DNA of 64,000 nucleotides from Agelaius tricolor (Eukaryota; Chordata; Aves; Passeriformes; Icteridae): contig JALJCS010000039.1 in the NCBI GenBank assembly GCA_023055355.1, forward strand, positions 3,751,501-3,815,500, read 5' to 3'. A model generated the notes under the pieces. The model was not told the DNA's origin. It ran no database searches and saw only the letters and a list, made by a program, of their open reading frames with translations. Shown here in pieces: positions 20,501 to 33,400 of the stretch (within the stretch, counting starts at the first letter, position 1; the number at the start of each line of letters is the position of its first letter). A program made the position numbers and the translations under genes.

Positions 20501-21910
20501 TTGGCTTCTTCACTTTGCCTGTATCCCTGTGGGGCTGAAGCAAATCCGGGGCCCTGGGACACACAGGCCCCTGCTGCCGTTCTCTGCCACGCTGTGTTTT
20601 GTGCACGGACCCAGAGGAACAAGGGCAGGTCAGGCTGGAAAGGTCCCTGTGCTGAAGGTGCAGTTCCACAGCACCATGCAGTTCCAGATCTTGCTGAGCA
20701 CACTGAAGGCCAGCAGCGGGACAAGGAGCCTGTGTGTGTCAGGGACCAAAGTCATGTCTAAGGCCCTGCCATATTTGGTCCCCTGTTGTGCTCATCAACA
20801 AGAGAATGCAGAGCAGAGAATGAAGGAAACCTTATGGTTTAACTGGTGGGAATTTGACCCTTAAGGGAAACAATGGACTGGTCAATCAATGGGAAGTGAA
20901 CCTGTGAAAGAGGAGCGATGCACAATGGAGCTGTGGTTGGCATGGAGGTGGTATCACAGGTCACTGCAGCCTCATCTCACGCACTGGCCAAGCGTGAGAT
21001 GACCTTGTAACTAAAAAACTCCACTCCAGAGGAGGAGATGTCAGGCCTGGTCTGGGGTGGAGGGATGAAAAGGACAAAATGCCTGTCCTTTTGATGCAGG
21101 GGATGCCCTGAATGTGGGAGGCCTGCCTGCCCTTCCCACTGGAGCCCCATGCTGAGGTACCCTGAGCGCAGCCCAGTGCTCCTTGCTCCTCTCTGCTGAC
21201 CCGGGAGCGTTTGTCTGCTTTTGGGATGGCCCTGGCTGTGTCAGAAATGTATCTCAAAAATACCATCCATCTGGACTGTGCTGAGGTGACTCGATAGGCA
21301 GGGGGTGAGAAATACATTCTGTCAGATTCCTGTACTTGAAACTAATGTCCAGGCGCTGGCCAGGAGCAGCCTCCATGCCCTAAAGCAGCACTTCTTCCTC
21401 ATGGCTTCCCTGCACAGGGCTCATTTTACACTTGCCCTTAGTTCTTCTAGTAGAATGTGTCTAAAGCTTTTTGTCAAGTCCCTCTCCTGTCAAGTTAGGC
21501 CCACCAGGTTTTTCTTATGCTAACTGGTGCTAAGTGCTTATGTAGGTCTGTGCTAAGTACTTGTTTACTTATGGGAATTGCTTGTGCTTATGTCAAACAA
21601 AGGCCTTGTTTCATTCTCCCCTTCTCTTTATCCTGATGCAAATTCTTTTGCAAGATCCTCTGGACAGTCCACAGTACATATGTACTGTTCTGCTGCTGTT
21701 TTAATTTTCTACCACATCCATAGGTTTATGATGGTTAAGAGGAGGGTTAATTTTTTTAAAATTAGAACTGGTTTGCTGAGGAAGCTAAAATCTGAGGAGC
21801 TGTTGGTGGTTCCAGATTTGTCCATCACAATAAGACATCTGACTCATGATGTTCTCTTTCTTTCTCTATTTTGGTGATGATTTCGGTAACAACTTTGATA
21901 CCGGATTTGA
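20501..21910. other. No gene recognised; 3' flank of copy D then unique sequence
   Basis: 20,510-20,710 recurs at 29,150-29,340 downstream of copy E, so it belongs to the duplicated 3' flank. From about 20,900 to 21,900 nothing recognisable was seen. Confidence 0.4.
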
Positions 21911-21914
21911 GTGT

Positions 21915-24050
21915 CCATCAGGCTCTGTGAGATGCATTTTGGACTCCTGCCAATAGCCATTCTATATCAGGCTGGTATGGCATTTGCTTTAGTACATTAG
22001 CGTCCTGTCCAGTTTGGAATTTGGGCGCTTGTTGATACCCATCATGTGCATTCTGCAGCATCTCTAGAGAAGTTCTTGTGTGGTGCAGCTGAAGTCGCAT
22101 CCACTTTTGGTTGTGAAATTACAAATAGAGAAGTTAGTACCATTAGTAGTTTCATTAAAAGACTCAATTGGAATAGTTGTGCAAGCAGATCTCACACAGG
22201 CACAGCCCCTTCCCACATAACACACCTGTGATAGTGCATGGGTAACTGGGCTCATTTCAAAAATACAAGTGCTGCCCTCAGCATGCAGACACCGATCCTC
22301 TCTTTCAAGCACCGCATTTTTGCACACAAAATTCAGTGCGTCCCTTGGTACACATGCTTTGATACTAAGAGTTTGCCAGCTTCTAGTTTTCTTGTTTAAA
22401 ATGGCCCAGACATTATGCTGAATGGGTCTGACAGTTACGTGAGTTCTTATAACTCCAAGGGCCAAAATTGGAACGACACGGTATTTTGTTGCATTCTTAA
22501 CGGTTAATACAAAAGACTGCAGGGTTCTGTTCATTCTATGTGAAATTGGCCAATTGCAACCAAGTGTGGAAGTCTTTTTCAAATTGCTTTGTGGTTTCAT
22601 TTTTAACCATGATTTAGTTCATTCTTGTGGCAATTTCCCCAGCTCTCCTTTTTTTAAGTTTTCCTGAGATTACAGACCATAGCCGCACACAGCTGAGCTT
22701 GTATACATTAAAATGCTAAAGAAATGTCACCCTGTAGTTTTCCCATAAAGACACCAACTGCTTGAAAATCCTGCTGTGTATTGTTGGCCAGGGTGCTTAA
22801 TAGGTTAGCTGCCAGGCTTTGGGTATGGGCAAATGATAGCAGGGTTGATCTGAGAGGAGTTTGTGTCTGTCCAATATAAGAGCTCACAGTGCTTACTTTC
22901 TTGAGCAAGACTTCTTGATCAATAGAATTTAATACTCCCAGTTCAGACCCAAGCCATCCCCTTAAGTCTTTTCTACACCTATCATTTGATGTCTGGGAAT
23001 GTATCCACAGCTCCCATTCGTTTAGGCTTTGCTGTATGAGAGGACAGAATTGCTGTTTAATTTTGGAGACATTAGCTTGTACCTTTACCTCCAGCTTTTT
23101 CAGAGAGTACTGTGGATTTAGAGGCAACAATTGTTCATTTGTTTGTCTTACCCCAGAGTGAAAGACTATATTATTTCACTTATGGGTCCCATTCTACGGA
23201 GTTGTTTGCTGATGTAAAGTTGTTTGTTTTGATTTTAATTTTAAATGTCTGTTGTGTGACCCATTCCGTTTCGCTCTTTGTCGAGTACCCAAGGCATGGT
23301 AACTGGTTTCTTCAGATACATTGCCTGCCTGTAGGCAAGCATTTCAGAAACCTTCAGAAACCTTGCACTGGCCCCTGGGAGTATTATAAAGGATACCTTA
23401 CGAAGTTCCCATTACAAATAGTTGAGTATTCTGAGTACCTCAGCCCATAAGAGGATGCAGCTGTGCTATTGGATTCCATGCATATCTGGGTTGCCATCAC
23501 GTGGTCATGAAATTGGGCATGATATACCCTAACAGGACGATTGTGCTCCTGGCTACCCCTCCAGCTTGATTGGTTACTATTTTGATGGCCTGGAATATCC
23601 CAAGAGTGAAATTCAATTCTCAAAAGCAGATCCTGTATGAGACCTGTTCCATGTACTAAGCGTACAAGCAGGACAATTTCTAACTCTAGTCGCACAAGAG
23701 CTGCCTGTTGGAAACAATATTTGTTGGGTCGGATTCCTGGCGGGCTCAATTCCTGGATCTCTGTGTGATGATGGTCCTCCCACCCCACCTGTGCGCCGCA
23801 GAAGAAGGCAACTATCTTGTGCTAGGTTATAGTCTCCCATTTTAATTTGCATAGCGCAAAAATCCTGATAGGATTCACATGAAAATGAATTCACACACTG
23901 CTTGTTAGAAAGGTCGCAGATGCGCATGATCACTCAAGCAATCTTCTCTGAACGAGGTTTGTGAGTTTCAAATTTACAAGCCACAGACATCCTGTTTTCA
24001 GGTGGGACAAGAAAGGCAGGCATGGAGTCAGGTTTTCCTCAATCTTTAAC
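21915..24050 (-). pseudogene. env: Retroviral env remnant (second ERV)
   Basis: Minus-strand open blocks at 23,933-23,384, 23,130-22,708 and 22,600-22,064 are cysteine-rich with many N-glycosylation sites, lie 3' of integrase on the same strand, and show a leucine-rich helical stretch in the middle block. These are features of an env surface/transmembrane protein. Frames are broken between blocks. No furin-type site or clear CX6CC motif was located. Family not assigned. Confidence 0.5.
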
Positions 24051-24499
24051 TGCTCAGTCATTAATCCTTAAAATGGTGTAAAGTGTTTTTACCTTTTTAA
24101 TCTCTTTTAGCCAGTTAGGTCCTGAATATTTTTGAGTGTTCCATCTACCAGGATCTTGCAGGCCAAGGAGATCATTATGGTAGTGACAGTCATCTGCTGT
24201 GGCTTGCATTCTGATTAGAAGTATCGGGAAGACGATGATGGTGTGAAATGCATCTTGGTTTCTCCTGTTCTTTCTGAGGCCCACTTTTGGACTCCACTTG
24301 CCTTTTGCAAAGCATTTTAATTCTGGAATAATGTATCCAAGAGATGAATGCTTTAGGCTTTAAAGGCTGTGTAAGTGATTAAAAGTACTAAATAGACTCC
24401 TTTTTAATTTTGGGATAAGAGGCTTTCTACCTGGTCTACCTGGTCCCCAGGCTGGATTTGTGGAGAGGAGCATCCTCTTGCTCATGTGCTCAAAATGTG

Positions 24500-25330
24500 T
24501 TGGTTTATTTTCTGCAGCTGTTGTGTTAGTTGGACAACATGGTTCTGGAGATACCCCTCTCCAACTTGTACAGTATCTTCCCCTTGCTAGTTTTGCTTAT
24601 ATGGTCTTCTGTACAGTATTTCAAAGGGATTCAGGTTTTCTTTTGTTCTTGGTCTTATCAAATCCGTTATAAAGCCAAAGGTAGGGCCTGGGGCCAAGGT
24701 ATGTTGGCCTCTGGTACAGTTTTGACTATCTGTTGTTTTACCGGATAATTCATCTTTTCCACCTGGCCACTGGCCTGGGGCCAATCCAGTGTGTGTAGGT
24801 GCCAGTTGATTTGGAGATTATTGCAAAGTTGCTGTGCAATACTTGCTAGGAAACATGTTCCTCAGTCAGAGGAGATGTCTAAAGGCACTCTGAACCAGGG
24901 CATTATATTGTTTACCAAAATGTTGAAAACTTTGGCTTTATTTGTTTGGGTTGGGAATGCCTCAGGTCATGCTGAGAAGGTATCAGTTAAAGGCAGAAGG
25001 TATTTGTACCCCTCGTTTCTTGGCAATTCAGAAAAGTCAACTTGCCAGTGCTGTCCAGGATATTGTCCCTTGTCTACTGTGCCAAGCTCAACTCTAGTCC
25101 TGGTTTGTGGATTGGCTCTAAGACGTTATTTCACACCCTTGGGTTACCTGCTTTACACTAGAGTACAGGTTGCATCTTACTGTTGTCCTTATCAAATAAT
25201 TATGTAAGGCATCCCCTTCCCAGTGTACACAATTATGTTCATCTTTAATTAATTTCCATGATGCTCTTTCTGGCATAACTGTCTATCCCTGAGGAGCTGA
25301 AAAAACATAATGTTTTCATTCTGCTTTCAA
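24500..25330 (-). pseudogene. pol: Retroviral integrase remnant
   Basis: On the minus strand an SGQVEKMN-type segment (about 24,770-24,740) is followed by an NPFEILY.RPY segment (near 24,610). Both are characteristic of the C-terminal half of class I retroviral integrases. Stops occur upstream. Confidence 0.65.
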
Positions 25331-25399
25331 ATTCTTTGCTAATTCTAGATCTTTCTGATTATACAACATACATCACTGTCATATTGTTCCTTACCTTTG

Positions 25400-27330
25400 G
25401 GCATTAGTGCCTGAATCTCAGCATGGCTTTTTCTGCTGCTCTTTTTGCAACCTGTTACCTCTTTTGGGGTCGGTTTCCCCTTTCTGATGTCCTTTTCAGT
25501 GCAGAATTGCAACCTCTTGAGGCAGTAGTACTGCCTGCATCAATTTTAAGATTTCTTCTGAATGCTTCAACTTCTTTCCTTGAGCTGTCAATAGTCCTTT
25601 ATCTTTCTAAACTGCTTCATGGGCGTCTATTACTCTAAAGGCATTCTTGGAATCTGTTCATCTATTGATCCTTTTTCCTCAGGCTGGTCAGAAGGTATGG
25701 GTTAAAGTGATTATCTCTGTCTTCTGAGCTGACGTGTGCAGGGCTTCTATCTCCTATTGCTCCGTGCTAATTGTATATCCTGATTTTCACTGATCTGCTC
25801 TTACAAAGCCACTCCCATCTGTGTACTGAGATTCTGCTCTTGGAATTGGGGTTTCTTTAAGATCTGGGCAGCTGGAATAAAGTGGACTGAATGGTTTTGA
25901 TCCAGTCATGCTACAAAGGCTCCTTGTCTGTCTAGTGAGTAGCTGGGAATGCTGCTGGATGAACTAGAGAAGAGATTTGTTTTGTAATGCTGCATTGTTC
26001 CACCAAAATTGCCTGATATTTAAGGAATCTGGAGGGTGAAAGCCAATGCCCACCCTTTTGGTCAAGAATTGCTGCTACTGGATGCGAGATAAACACAATT
26101 ATTTGTTGACCTAGAGTGAATTTCCAGGCTCCTTGGATGTCTGAAACAAGAGCAGCAACTGCTTACAGTCAGGCTGTCCCCTACTGACTGCATCCAGTTG
26201 TTTGGAAAATGATGCTATTGCTCTCTTCTATGGGCCAGCTGTTTGAGCTAGTGCACCTAATGCCATCCCTTGCCTCTCCTAAGAGAAAAGCTGGAAGGCT
26301 TCCCAGACATCTGTCCAGCCCAGAGCAGGTGCTCTTTTCAAGTCCTCCTTCAGCTTTTGAAAGGCTTTCTTACTTTGGGGTGTCCATTTCAGGTCTCTGG
26401 GATTGTCTTCTAAGAGCTGCTACAGTGGCTTAACCAGCAGTCCACAGCCACTACCACAGTTAATACAGCATCCAGTCACTGCTAGAAAGGTTCTCAGTTC
26501 TTTGGCATTAGTAGGGAGTGGGGTTCCGTGGGTGGTCCCTTTGCCGTCCTGTCTTAGTCCCTGCTGCACTTGGGATATTTTGTATCCTCGGTAAATGGCT
26601 TCCTGTTTGATTATTTGAGCTTGATTTCTGGATGCCTTGTATCCACTTAGTCCCAGGTCATTTCATAGGCTTACTGTCCATTCCAGTCTTTTTAAGTTTC
26701 AGTGGATAAAAGTAGATCATCTACCTATTCTAACACAATTCCATTTGTGGACGGGCTTACCCAACTTTCAGGGTCCTCAGCAAAGTGTTTTCCAAATGTG
26801 GTTGGACTATTGTTGAATCCCTGTGGCCCTACAGTCCAGGTAAATTGACTTGTCCTTCCAGTCTCTGGGTTTCCCCATTCAAAGGCAAACCGGTTTTGGC
26901 TGCCAGGGTCCAAGGGTATACAGAAGAAAGCATCCTTGAGATCTGAAATGGTAAACCATCCATATTCATCTTTTAGTTTGCTTAGCAAAGCATATGGATT
27001 TGCAACCACTGGGTGGAGATCTCCAGCTATTTTGTTAATAGCCTGTAGGTATTGAACCAGACTGTAGTTCAAACCATCAGGCTTTTGTATGGGTGAAATC
27101 GGTGTATTCTATTCTGATTCACATTCCAGTAACAACCCAAATTTTAGAAAATTGTCTATGATAGGCTTAGCAATTTTTATGTTTTCCACCTTAAGTGGAT
27201 ATTGTTTAATTCTTATTGGTCATGTTCCAGGTTTAAGTCTAATGATTACAGCTTGTGCTGCTTTGGCCTTGCCAGGGGTCCCATCCACCCAGACTTTAAG
27301 ACAAAGCTGACTAAGAACTTCTTCTGTGTC
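25400..27330 (-). pseudogene. pol: Retroviral reverse transcriptase / RNase H remnant (second ERV)
   Basis: 27,072-26,725 on the minus strand is an open RT palm with motif A (SDLKDAFF) and motif B (GPQGFNNSPT). The first position of the following YxDD-like motif C is a TAG stop, with VDDLL beyond it. The rest (26,700-25,400) is a weakly readable connection/RNase H area with many stops. Confidence 0.7.
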
Positions 27331-27479
27331 TCTTCTGATTTGGACAAAGCTGTAATGAAAGCTAGACTTAGAACACGATTATTTGTTGGTCATTGACTTT
27401 GATCTGAACTCCTCCAGGGCTAAACTACATTTCAGCCTGTTGGAACCTGTTACAACATTCTCATGTCTCCAACAAATCC

Positions 27480-27900
27480 TTCCAATGAGGTGTTTTGGGG
27501 GCGTAGGCATATATAGGAACTGATGTATTCCTACTGTGTTTCCCAGTTCATAAGATCATGGTTTTAGAAAGGATAGCTTCTGCTGTTGACTTGTGGCTCC
27601 AATAACATTCACAACTTTACCAGGATCAATTTCTTCCAACTTTAATACAGAATGTGTTGCAGCCGCATTCACCAGACATTTCATTTTCCTCACCTTTTCC
27701 CCCAGTTCTCTTTTGACCAGAGGGTTTTCTGGGGGGATGCCCTCCAGCCAACCCTTGCATTGATTCAGTTCTTCAACCACCTTGGCTTTGAGTTGCAGGC
27801 AGTCTCTCTTCCAATGCCTTTCTTTCTTACAATAGGCACATTGAGTGGTCCAGAGTTTAGGGATAGGTTTCTGCCCACCCCAGCCATTTCTTTGTCCTGA
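27480..27900 (-). pseudogene. pro: Protease and nucleocapsid remnant (second ERV)
   Basis: The minus strand shows a zinc-knuckle-like CAYCKKERHWKRDC segment near 27,845-27,800. A protease segment follows at 27,780-27,556 in which the usual catalytic DTG position reads NAA. Gag upstream of this is missing or unrecognisable. Confidence 0.6.
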
Positions 27901-27959
27901 GTGTAAGGAGTAAAAAGTTGTCCATTTTTAAAAGGTTTAGAGTCAACAAGTTAAACCAA

Positions 27960-28075
27960 TTGCTACTAAGTTAGAGCTTTAATTACTTATTGTTAATAGC
28001 TTCATTTTGCAATTACCTGTTGTTAATAGTTTTATTCTTTAATTACCTGTTGTTAATAGTTTAATTGTTAGAAAT
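27960..28075. repeat. AT-rich tandem repeat, about three units
   Basis: A roughly 35-40 bp unit containing TAATTAC(C)TGTTGTTAATAGTTT occurs three times in a row at the gag end of the second ERV. Confidence 0.75.
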
Positions 28076-28079
28076 CCCC

Positions 28080-28530
28080 CTTCGTCGGGTATCACCCCTG
28101 CTGCTTCCTGGAAAATGGCACCCGGGACTGTGAGGAGGGAGTGACGTCAGAGCTTGGATGCGAATGTAGAAACACTTGGCCAAGTCCAGCAAAGAAAACC
28201 CCTAAAACAACGAGCCAGCACTGAATTAAACAATCTAAGTGATGTCTAAGGGTAAGCAACTGAATCCAGGGTGTGCTAAGACCTTTGAACCTCTCACCCT
28301 AACCGAGATGTCAGCTAGAAAGAAGACCTCAAATGTTAAATCGAAAATGGGAATCTCCTGGTGCTCTGGTGAGGGCGGAAGCCCCGGCTCTGCCTGCACA
28401 CCAGGGGACAGAGCTGCATCCTCCTCCTCCCTGACACTCCTGGGAGCAGTGGCGGCGGCGTGCGCATGACCCATCGAGCCCCCACCCAAGCTGACCTTAA
28501 TAAAGGCACTAAAAAGGAGAAAAAATCTCC
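28080..28530 (+). promoter_or_regulatory. Possible LTR/promoter-like segment with CRE and AATAAA
   Basis: It contains a perfect CRE palindrome TGACGTCA at 28,142-28,149 and AATAAA at 28,499-28,504 on the plus strand, about 350 bp apart. This is compatible with an LTR on the plus strand, but no TATA box or TG/CA ends were fixed. Confidence 0.3.
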
Positions 28531-28539
28531 TGCCCTTTT

Positions 28540-29360
28540 CATTTATTCCAGCAAGACCTCCCAGCTGATTCCAATGTCTCCTACTCCCTTCTGGCTTGGA
28601 TGGCCCTGTTCAGAAGGTCTTGTAGGATTCCCGCAGATCTGGGCTGTTGCCATGGCTCTGGTCTTCTCTCTTTCAGTCTTTCAAGCCCAGAGGCAACGTG
28701 CCAGCCCATCATGCTCTGACCTGGAAAATCAAGCCCAGTTTCCCCAAAGAGCTCAAGAATTAGGGACATCTTCTGGATCCAGTGAACCAGTATCCCAAGA
28801 ATAGCACCAGCAGACACTAAAGACGACATCATCGCTCAGTGCTGCTGGAAGTCCTGGCACAGCTGATGGTGGGCACATTTCTTGTGGCTTCAGCCCTCTC
28901 CCTGCCTGTCCTGTAGACAGCTCCCTCCCTCTAGCCCTCATACACTGCCCATCACCTTTTATTCTCTCCACTATTCCTCCCTTTTGCTAGCTCTGCCCTC
29001 AGCCTGTCCATCACCATTTTCTCCCTCCACGCTCCCTCCCTGTTGACAGCTCCCTCCCTCCAGCCCTCAGACACTGCCCATCCCCTTTTTCCCTCCCAGC
29101 TCATCCCTTTGCTTTGCCTTCCATTAATGAACAGTTTGGCTTCTTCACTTTGCCTGCATCCCTGTGGAGCTGAAGCAAACCCAGGGCCCTGGGACACACA
29201 GGCCCCTGCTGCTGTTCTCTTCCAGGCCCTGTTTTGTGCACAGAGCCAGAGGAACTGGGGCAGGTCAGGCTGGAAAGGTCCCTGTGCTGAAGGTGAAGTT
29301 CCAGAGCACCGTGCACTTCCAGATCTTGCTGAGCACCTTGGAGCCCCTGAATTTTGGAAG
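28540..29360 (+). pseudogene. MROH family copy E: decayed terminal exon and 3' flank
   Basis: 28,677-28,803 aligns with the special final exon of copy D (shared SGSSEPVSQE segment) but has a TAG where D continues. The D polyadenylation signal AATAAA is AATGAA here (near 29,126). The flank 29,150-29,340 matches D's 3' flank. No other exons are present. This is a dead fragment. Confidence 0.65.
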
Positions 29361-29599
29361 AGCCAACCTGAGTATGCTCTGAACCCAGCTGAGAGGGCTT
29401 CCATGGCAAGCATCCACGGAGGGCAAAGGAGCTTGGAATGCTGGAAGCTTTCAAGAATAGCTTCCTGAAAGCACAGCAGCGCTCCATCCCTGCACAGGAT
29501 GAGGAAGAGGGCAGAAGCAGAGAGCATCCGGGCTTAGCAGGGAGCTCTGGCTGTGCCTGAGGGCAAATGAAGCAGCAGCACGGTGCCCGAGACTCGGAC

Positions 29600-30145
29600 G
29601 CGCGGCCGTGCCGGTGCCCGCAGCGCTGCCAGGCAGTGCCGGGATCCCGGCTGTGCTTCTGCTCCCCACAAGTGAGGAACGGGAGCCCCAGGCTCAGAGC
29701 CAGCCAGAAAGCCAACCAAGGGAGAGCAGAGGGAGGGCATCCTTCCAGTCTCTCTTGGACATGGCCACAAAACACCCCTGCAGCTTCTTCCTCCGCCTGT
29801 GTTAGGGCTGTGCTGGTGGCAGAGCCAGCCAAGCTGTGCTCTGCATTCCAAAGCCTGTTGGGAGCGGGCATGAAAAGCTCTGCGTGCACAGCAGAGAGAC
29901 CTGGAAGGTGCTGGCAAGAGAATCCTGCACGAAGAGGGTTCTGGTCCCTGGCCGAGAACAGCCTGGTTTAGATGCCGTGAGCGCAGGTAGGAGTTGAGGC
30001 AGGTGAAGAGACAGCGGGCAGCTTGTGTTTGTGGAGGGCCTGGGGCTGCACCTCTGAACCTGCACCTGGAAACTCACTTGGGGGAATACAGGCTAGAGCT
30101 GGAGTGCCTGTCCTGAAAGGACCCAAAGTCATTCAGCCTTACCAC
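29600..30145 (+). repeat. Left arm of inverted repeat flanking MROH copy C
   Basis: This aligns in reverse complement with 36,590-37,130. Shared stretches include GGCAGTGCC, CCAACCAAG, CATGGC(C/T)(A/G)CAAAA and AACAGCCTGGTTT. Divergence is moderate, so it is not a recent palindrome. No gene was recognised in it. Confidence 0.7.
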
Positions 30146-30498
30146 CAAAGGCCAAGGGCTGTTTGGCCACTTTCCCTTCCACAGCGCATGCTTGGGCAAG
30201 TGGCTGAGAGCAAGCAGCCTTTTTGCCCTCTTCCCGGTTGGCCTGAAGACACTCTGCACCGAGAGAAAGCTCCTGGACAGCAAGCTATCCAACAACAGCA
30301 ATTTAATGTTCCTCTAGTGGGTGAAGGGAAAGGAAGTGCTGGCAGAGGAGAGGTGTTCCCCGCAGGCTCAGGTGGCCCCAGCAGACGCAGCCTCCCGGAT
30401 CAGTTCTCCGCAGCGCCGCGGCAGGACACTCAGCCGCGGCCACACAGGAAAGGCCGCGACTGCCAGAGGCGGCGCAGTTGGTCTCGCATCTTCTGCAG

Positions 30499-33400
30499 TC
30501 AGGAGGAGGGAACGCTCTGTACAGCTAAAAGGATGTACAGAGCTTGAAGCGCCAGGCATGAGATGGCTGGGCTGGAGTCATCCGTCATGTCCTGAAGGGC
30601 TGCAGAGAGAGAAACAGAGGCACAGTCAGAGGCTGGATCTGCACGCAGCTGGGGAGGGCCTCCAGCCTCGTCCATGCCACAGCCTGGAGGAGGCAGCCTG
30701 GAGGAAGCAGGAGACAAGAAGGATGAGCTGGCAGCTCCTGGCCAGGAATGTCCCGCAGGCCCCTGCAAGGTGTCTGTGCTGTGGCCACGCTGCCCTTGGG
30801 GCGCGCAGGGAGCGAAGCCGTGGGCGGGCGGGCCAGGGAACGCAGGTGCCAGCGGCAGCCCCCGGCGGGAGCCCGCGGGCCTCACTCACCCCTGCAGATG
30901 ATGCGGAACTCTGGCTGCTGCCCTGTCAGGTAGCGCCCGGCCATCCCTGGCGAACACAGAGCGTGTCCTGCCTTCAGAGCCACAGCTGCCGCACACGGCC
31001 GCTGCCAGCCCTGAGGCCACACGCCCTGCTGGCCCGGCAGGGCTCAGCCCGGGCCCCTGGCGCACGCTGCCGCCCGAGGGCACGGCTGCCAGAGGGCGGC
31101 AGCAGCAATGCCCAGGCCAGCGGGGGCTGCACTTGCCCGCGCCCGGATCCTGCTGCCGGGACAGCAGGCGGGGCTGGGGCCGAGCTGCGGCGGGGAGGGG
31201 CGGGGCGGGGCAGGGCGGGGCGGGAGCCGGGCTTGGGGCTCACCCATGAACCTGACGGCCGCCTCTCGCAGGGGCTCCTGTGCGCTCCGCAGGTACGGCA
31301 GGGCCTGGCGCAGGCGCTCGGCCGCTCGGCTCCTGTCCTCTGCCAGCTGCAGAGAGCGGCAGGGCACGGAGGGAAAGGGTTGATGTGGGCCCTGCCCCTG
31401 GGCCGGGCGCCCCCTACGGCCGGCACTGCTCGCCCCCCGCCCACGGAGCCCTGAGGCCCGGCCAGCAGCCGCAGGCGCCGGGGCAGGCGGCTTCTCCAGG
31501 CATCAGGCAGGGCATTGCAGCCTGTCCTTACCAAGCACTCGGCAAATCTCCACATCTGATCCGTCTTCAGCAGCTGCTTGAGATCCTTCCTCTTCAGGAA
31601 CCTAACTGCAGAAAGCAGTGTTTCCCGAGAGGCCTGCAGAGCAGCAGAGACCCAGAGATGGCACCGCAGCCCAGGGCACAGGACCCGCATCTCTGTGCCA
31701 AGGCCAGGAGGAGGCTGGAGCCCCTCAGGTGCCAGGGGCTGGGGAGACAGCTGAGCCCCCTCCCATGGGGACACCCAGGAGGCCTCACCTGTGCCACACG
31801 CCCGTTCTCATCGTGGCACTGGAAGAAGAGTGGGAGCAGGCTCTGGCTCACGTGCTTCTTCAGGGCCTTTTCTCCCTTTGCCACTACCAGCGTGATCACG
31901 TCTTGGAAGAGGCCAATGGAGAGCAGCCGCACAAGGCTCTTGTCCTGTTGGAAAGGAAGCAAAAGCCCTCCCCATCAGCTGCTCCAGGCCCCCCTGTGCC
32001 CAGGCCCAAGGCGCCACCCGAGTGCCCGTGGCTGGGGGCACAGAGCCTCACATTGTCAAAGAGGTGCCAGAGCGCCTCAGCCAGCTGCAGGGCCATGGGG
32101 CTGGCTATTGCCAGGTCTTTCTGCAGCGGCAGGAAGCTGAGCACAACGAGGCTCATCTCAACGATGTCTTCATCTCTATCCCACAGTAGCTTCCCAAGGC
32201 TTTCAGTCAGGCTGTACATGCTTGGATCCTGTGTGCAAAACAAGGCTGGGCAACCCCACGCTGCTGCTGCTGCAGGGCTCAGAGGCCGAAGGCCTGTCCC
32301 GAAGCACTCAGGCAGCTGAACAGCGACCCTGGAGAGCTGGGAGCAGCTGGCACAGCTGCCAAAGCCCAGCTAAGCCCAAGGGGCTGCTTGCCCCAGCCCC
32401 ACGCTGGCAGCACAGCTTCAGCTGCTGCCTCCTTCTCACCATCGAGGTGAGCCCCACGAGGCCTCGCAGCGCCACGCGACGCATCTGCCTGGACTCGCTC
32501 TGCAGGTGCCTTGTCAAGATCTCCAGGACTTTTTCACTGCATTGGCTCAAGTCCAGGCAATCCAGGACCTGAAAGGCACAGAGCAGGCACAGAGGTGCCC
32601 AGCTGGCAGGAGCTCAGAAGGGCACAGGGCCGAGCCAAGGCAGCAGCAAAGGGCTTGGTGCAGCGTCCCAGGCAGCTGCGGCTACGAGAGGGCAGAGGGC
32701 TGGGAGGCAGCTCAGCCAGGCAGCGCTGGCCACGGGGCTCACCTCCACCAGGAAGGCCAGGGCGGGCAGTTCCCAGTCTGAAATGCCTTGGCTGAGCAGG
32801 TCAAAGAGGCGGGATGCCATGTCGCAACACCAGATGATGGAGACATGGCGCATCTCCCTGGCAGGGAGAAAAAGGCACCATTGCTCCTGGGCCGGGCGGG
32901 CAAAGCTCTCCCAGGGCTGACTGGCAGAGCTCTGGTCTCCTGCCGAGCACCCGGGGGGCGCTTTGGGAGGCGGCCATTCCCGGGCACCCTCCTGTGCCGG
33001 CCTTTTCCAGTCTGCTCATCCCTCCCTCGGTGACAAGGCCCTGCCGCCCATGACCACGGGGACTGTGTGGGGCGTTGCGGGCACAAAGGAGAGGGGCGGT
33101 GGGGAGAACGAGGTCTCACCTGGCCAGCAGACCCACTGTGCAGTGGTGGGTGTCGGCATGGAGCAGCGTGTCCCAGGCGCGCTTGCGTTCCATGGACAGC
33201 ACCGCGTGCTCATAGCGCATTTGGCAGAGCAGGGCCTTCAGGGTCTGCAGCGCAAAGCTGTGTGCAAAGCAAAGGCCAGGTCACGCTGGGAGCCCTGGCT
33301 CCTGCCCTGGGGGCATGGGAGGCATGGGGAGGCTGGGAGGACTGGCATGGAGCACCTGTTGGGCTTGGCGGAGAGGCCGTGTTGCTCCTGGCATCCCTTC

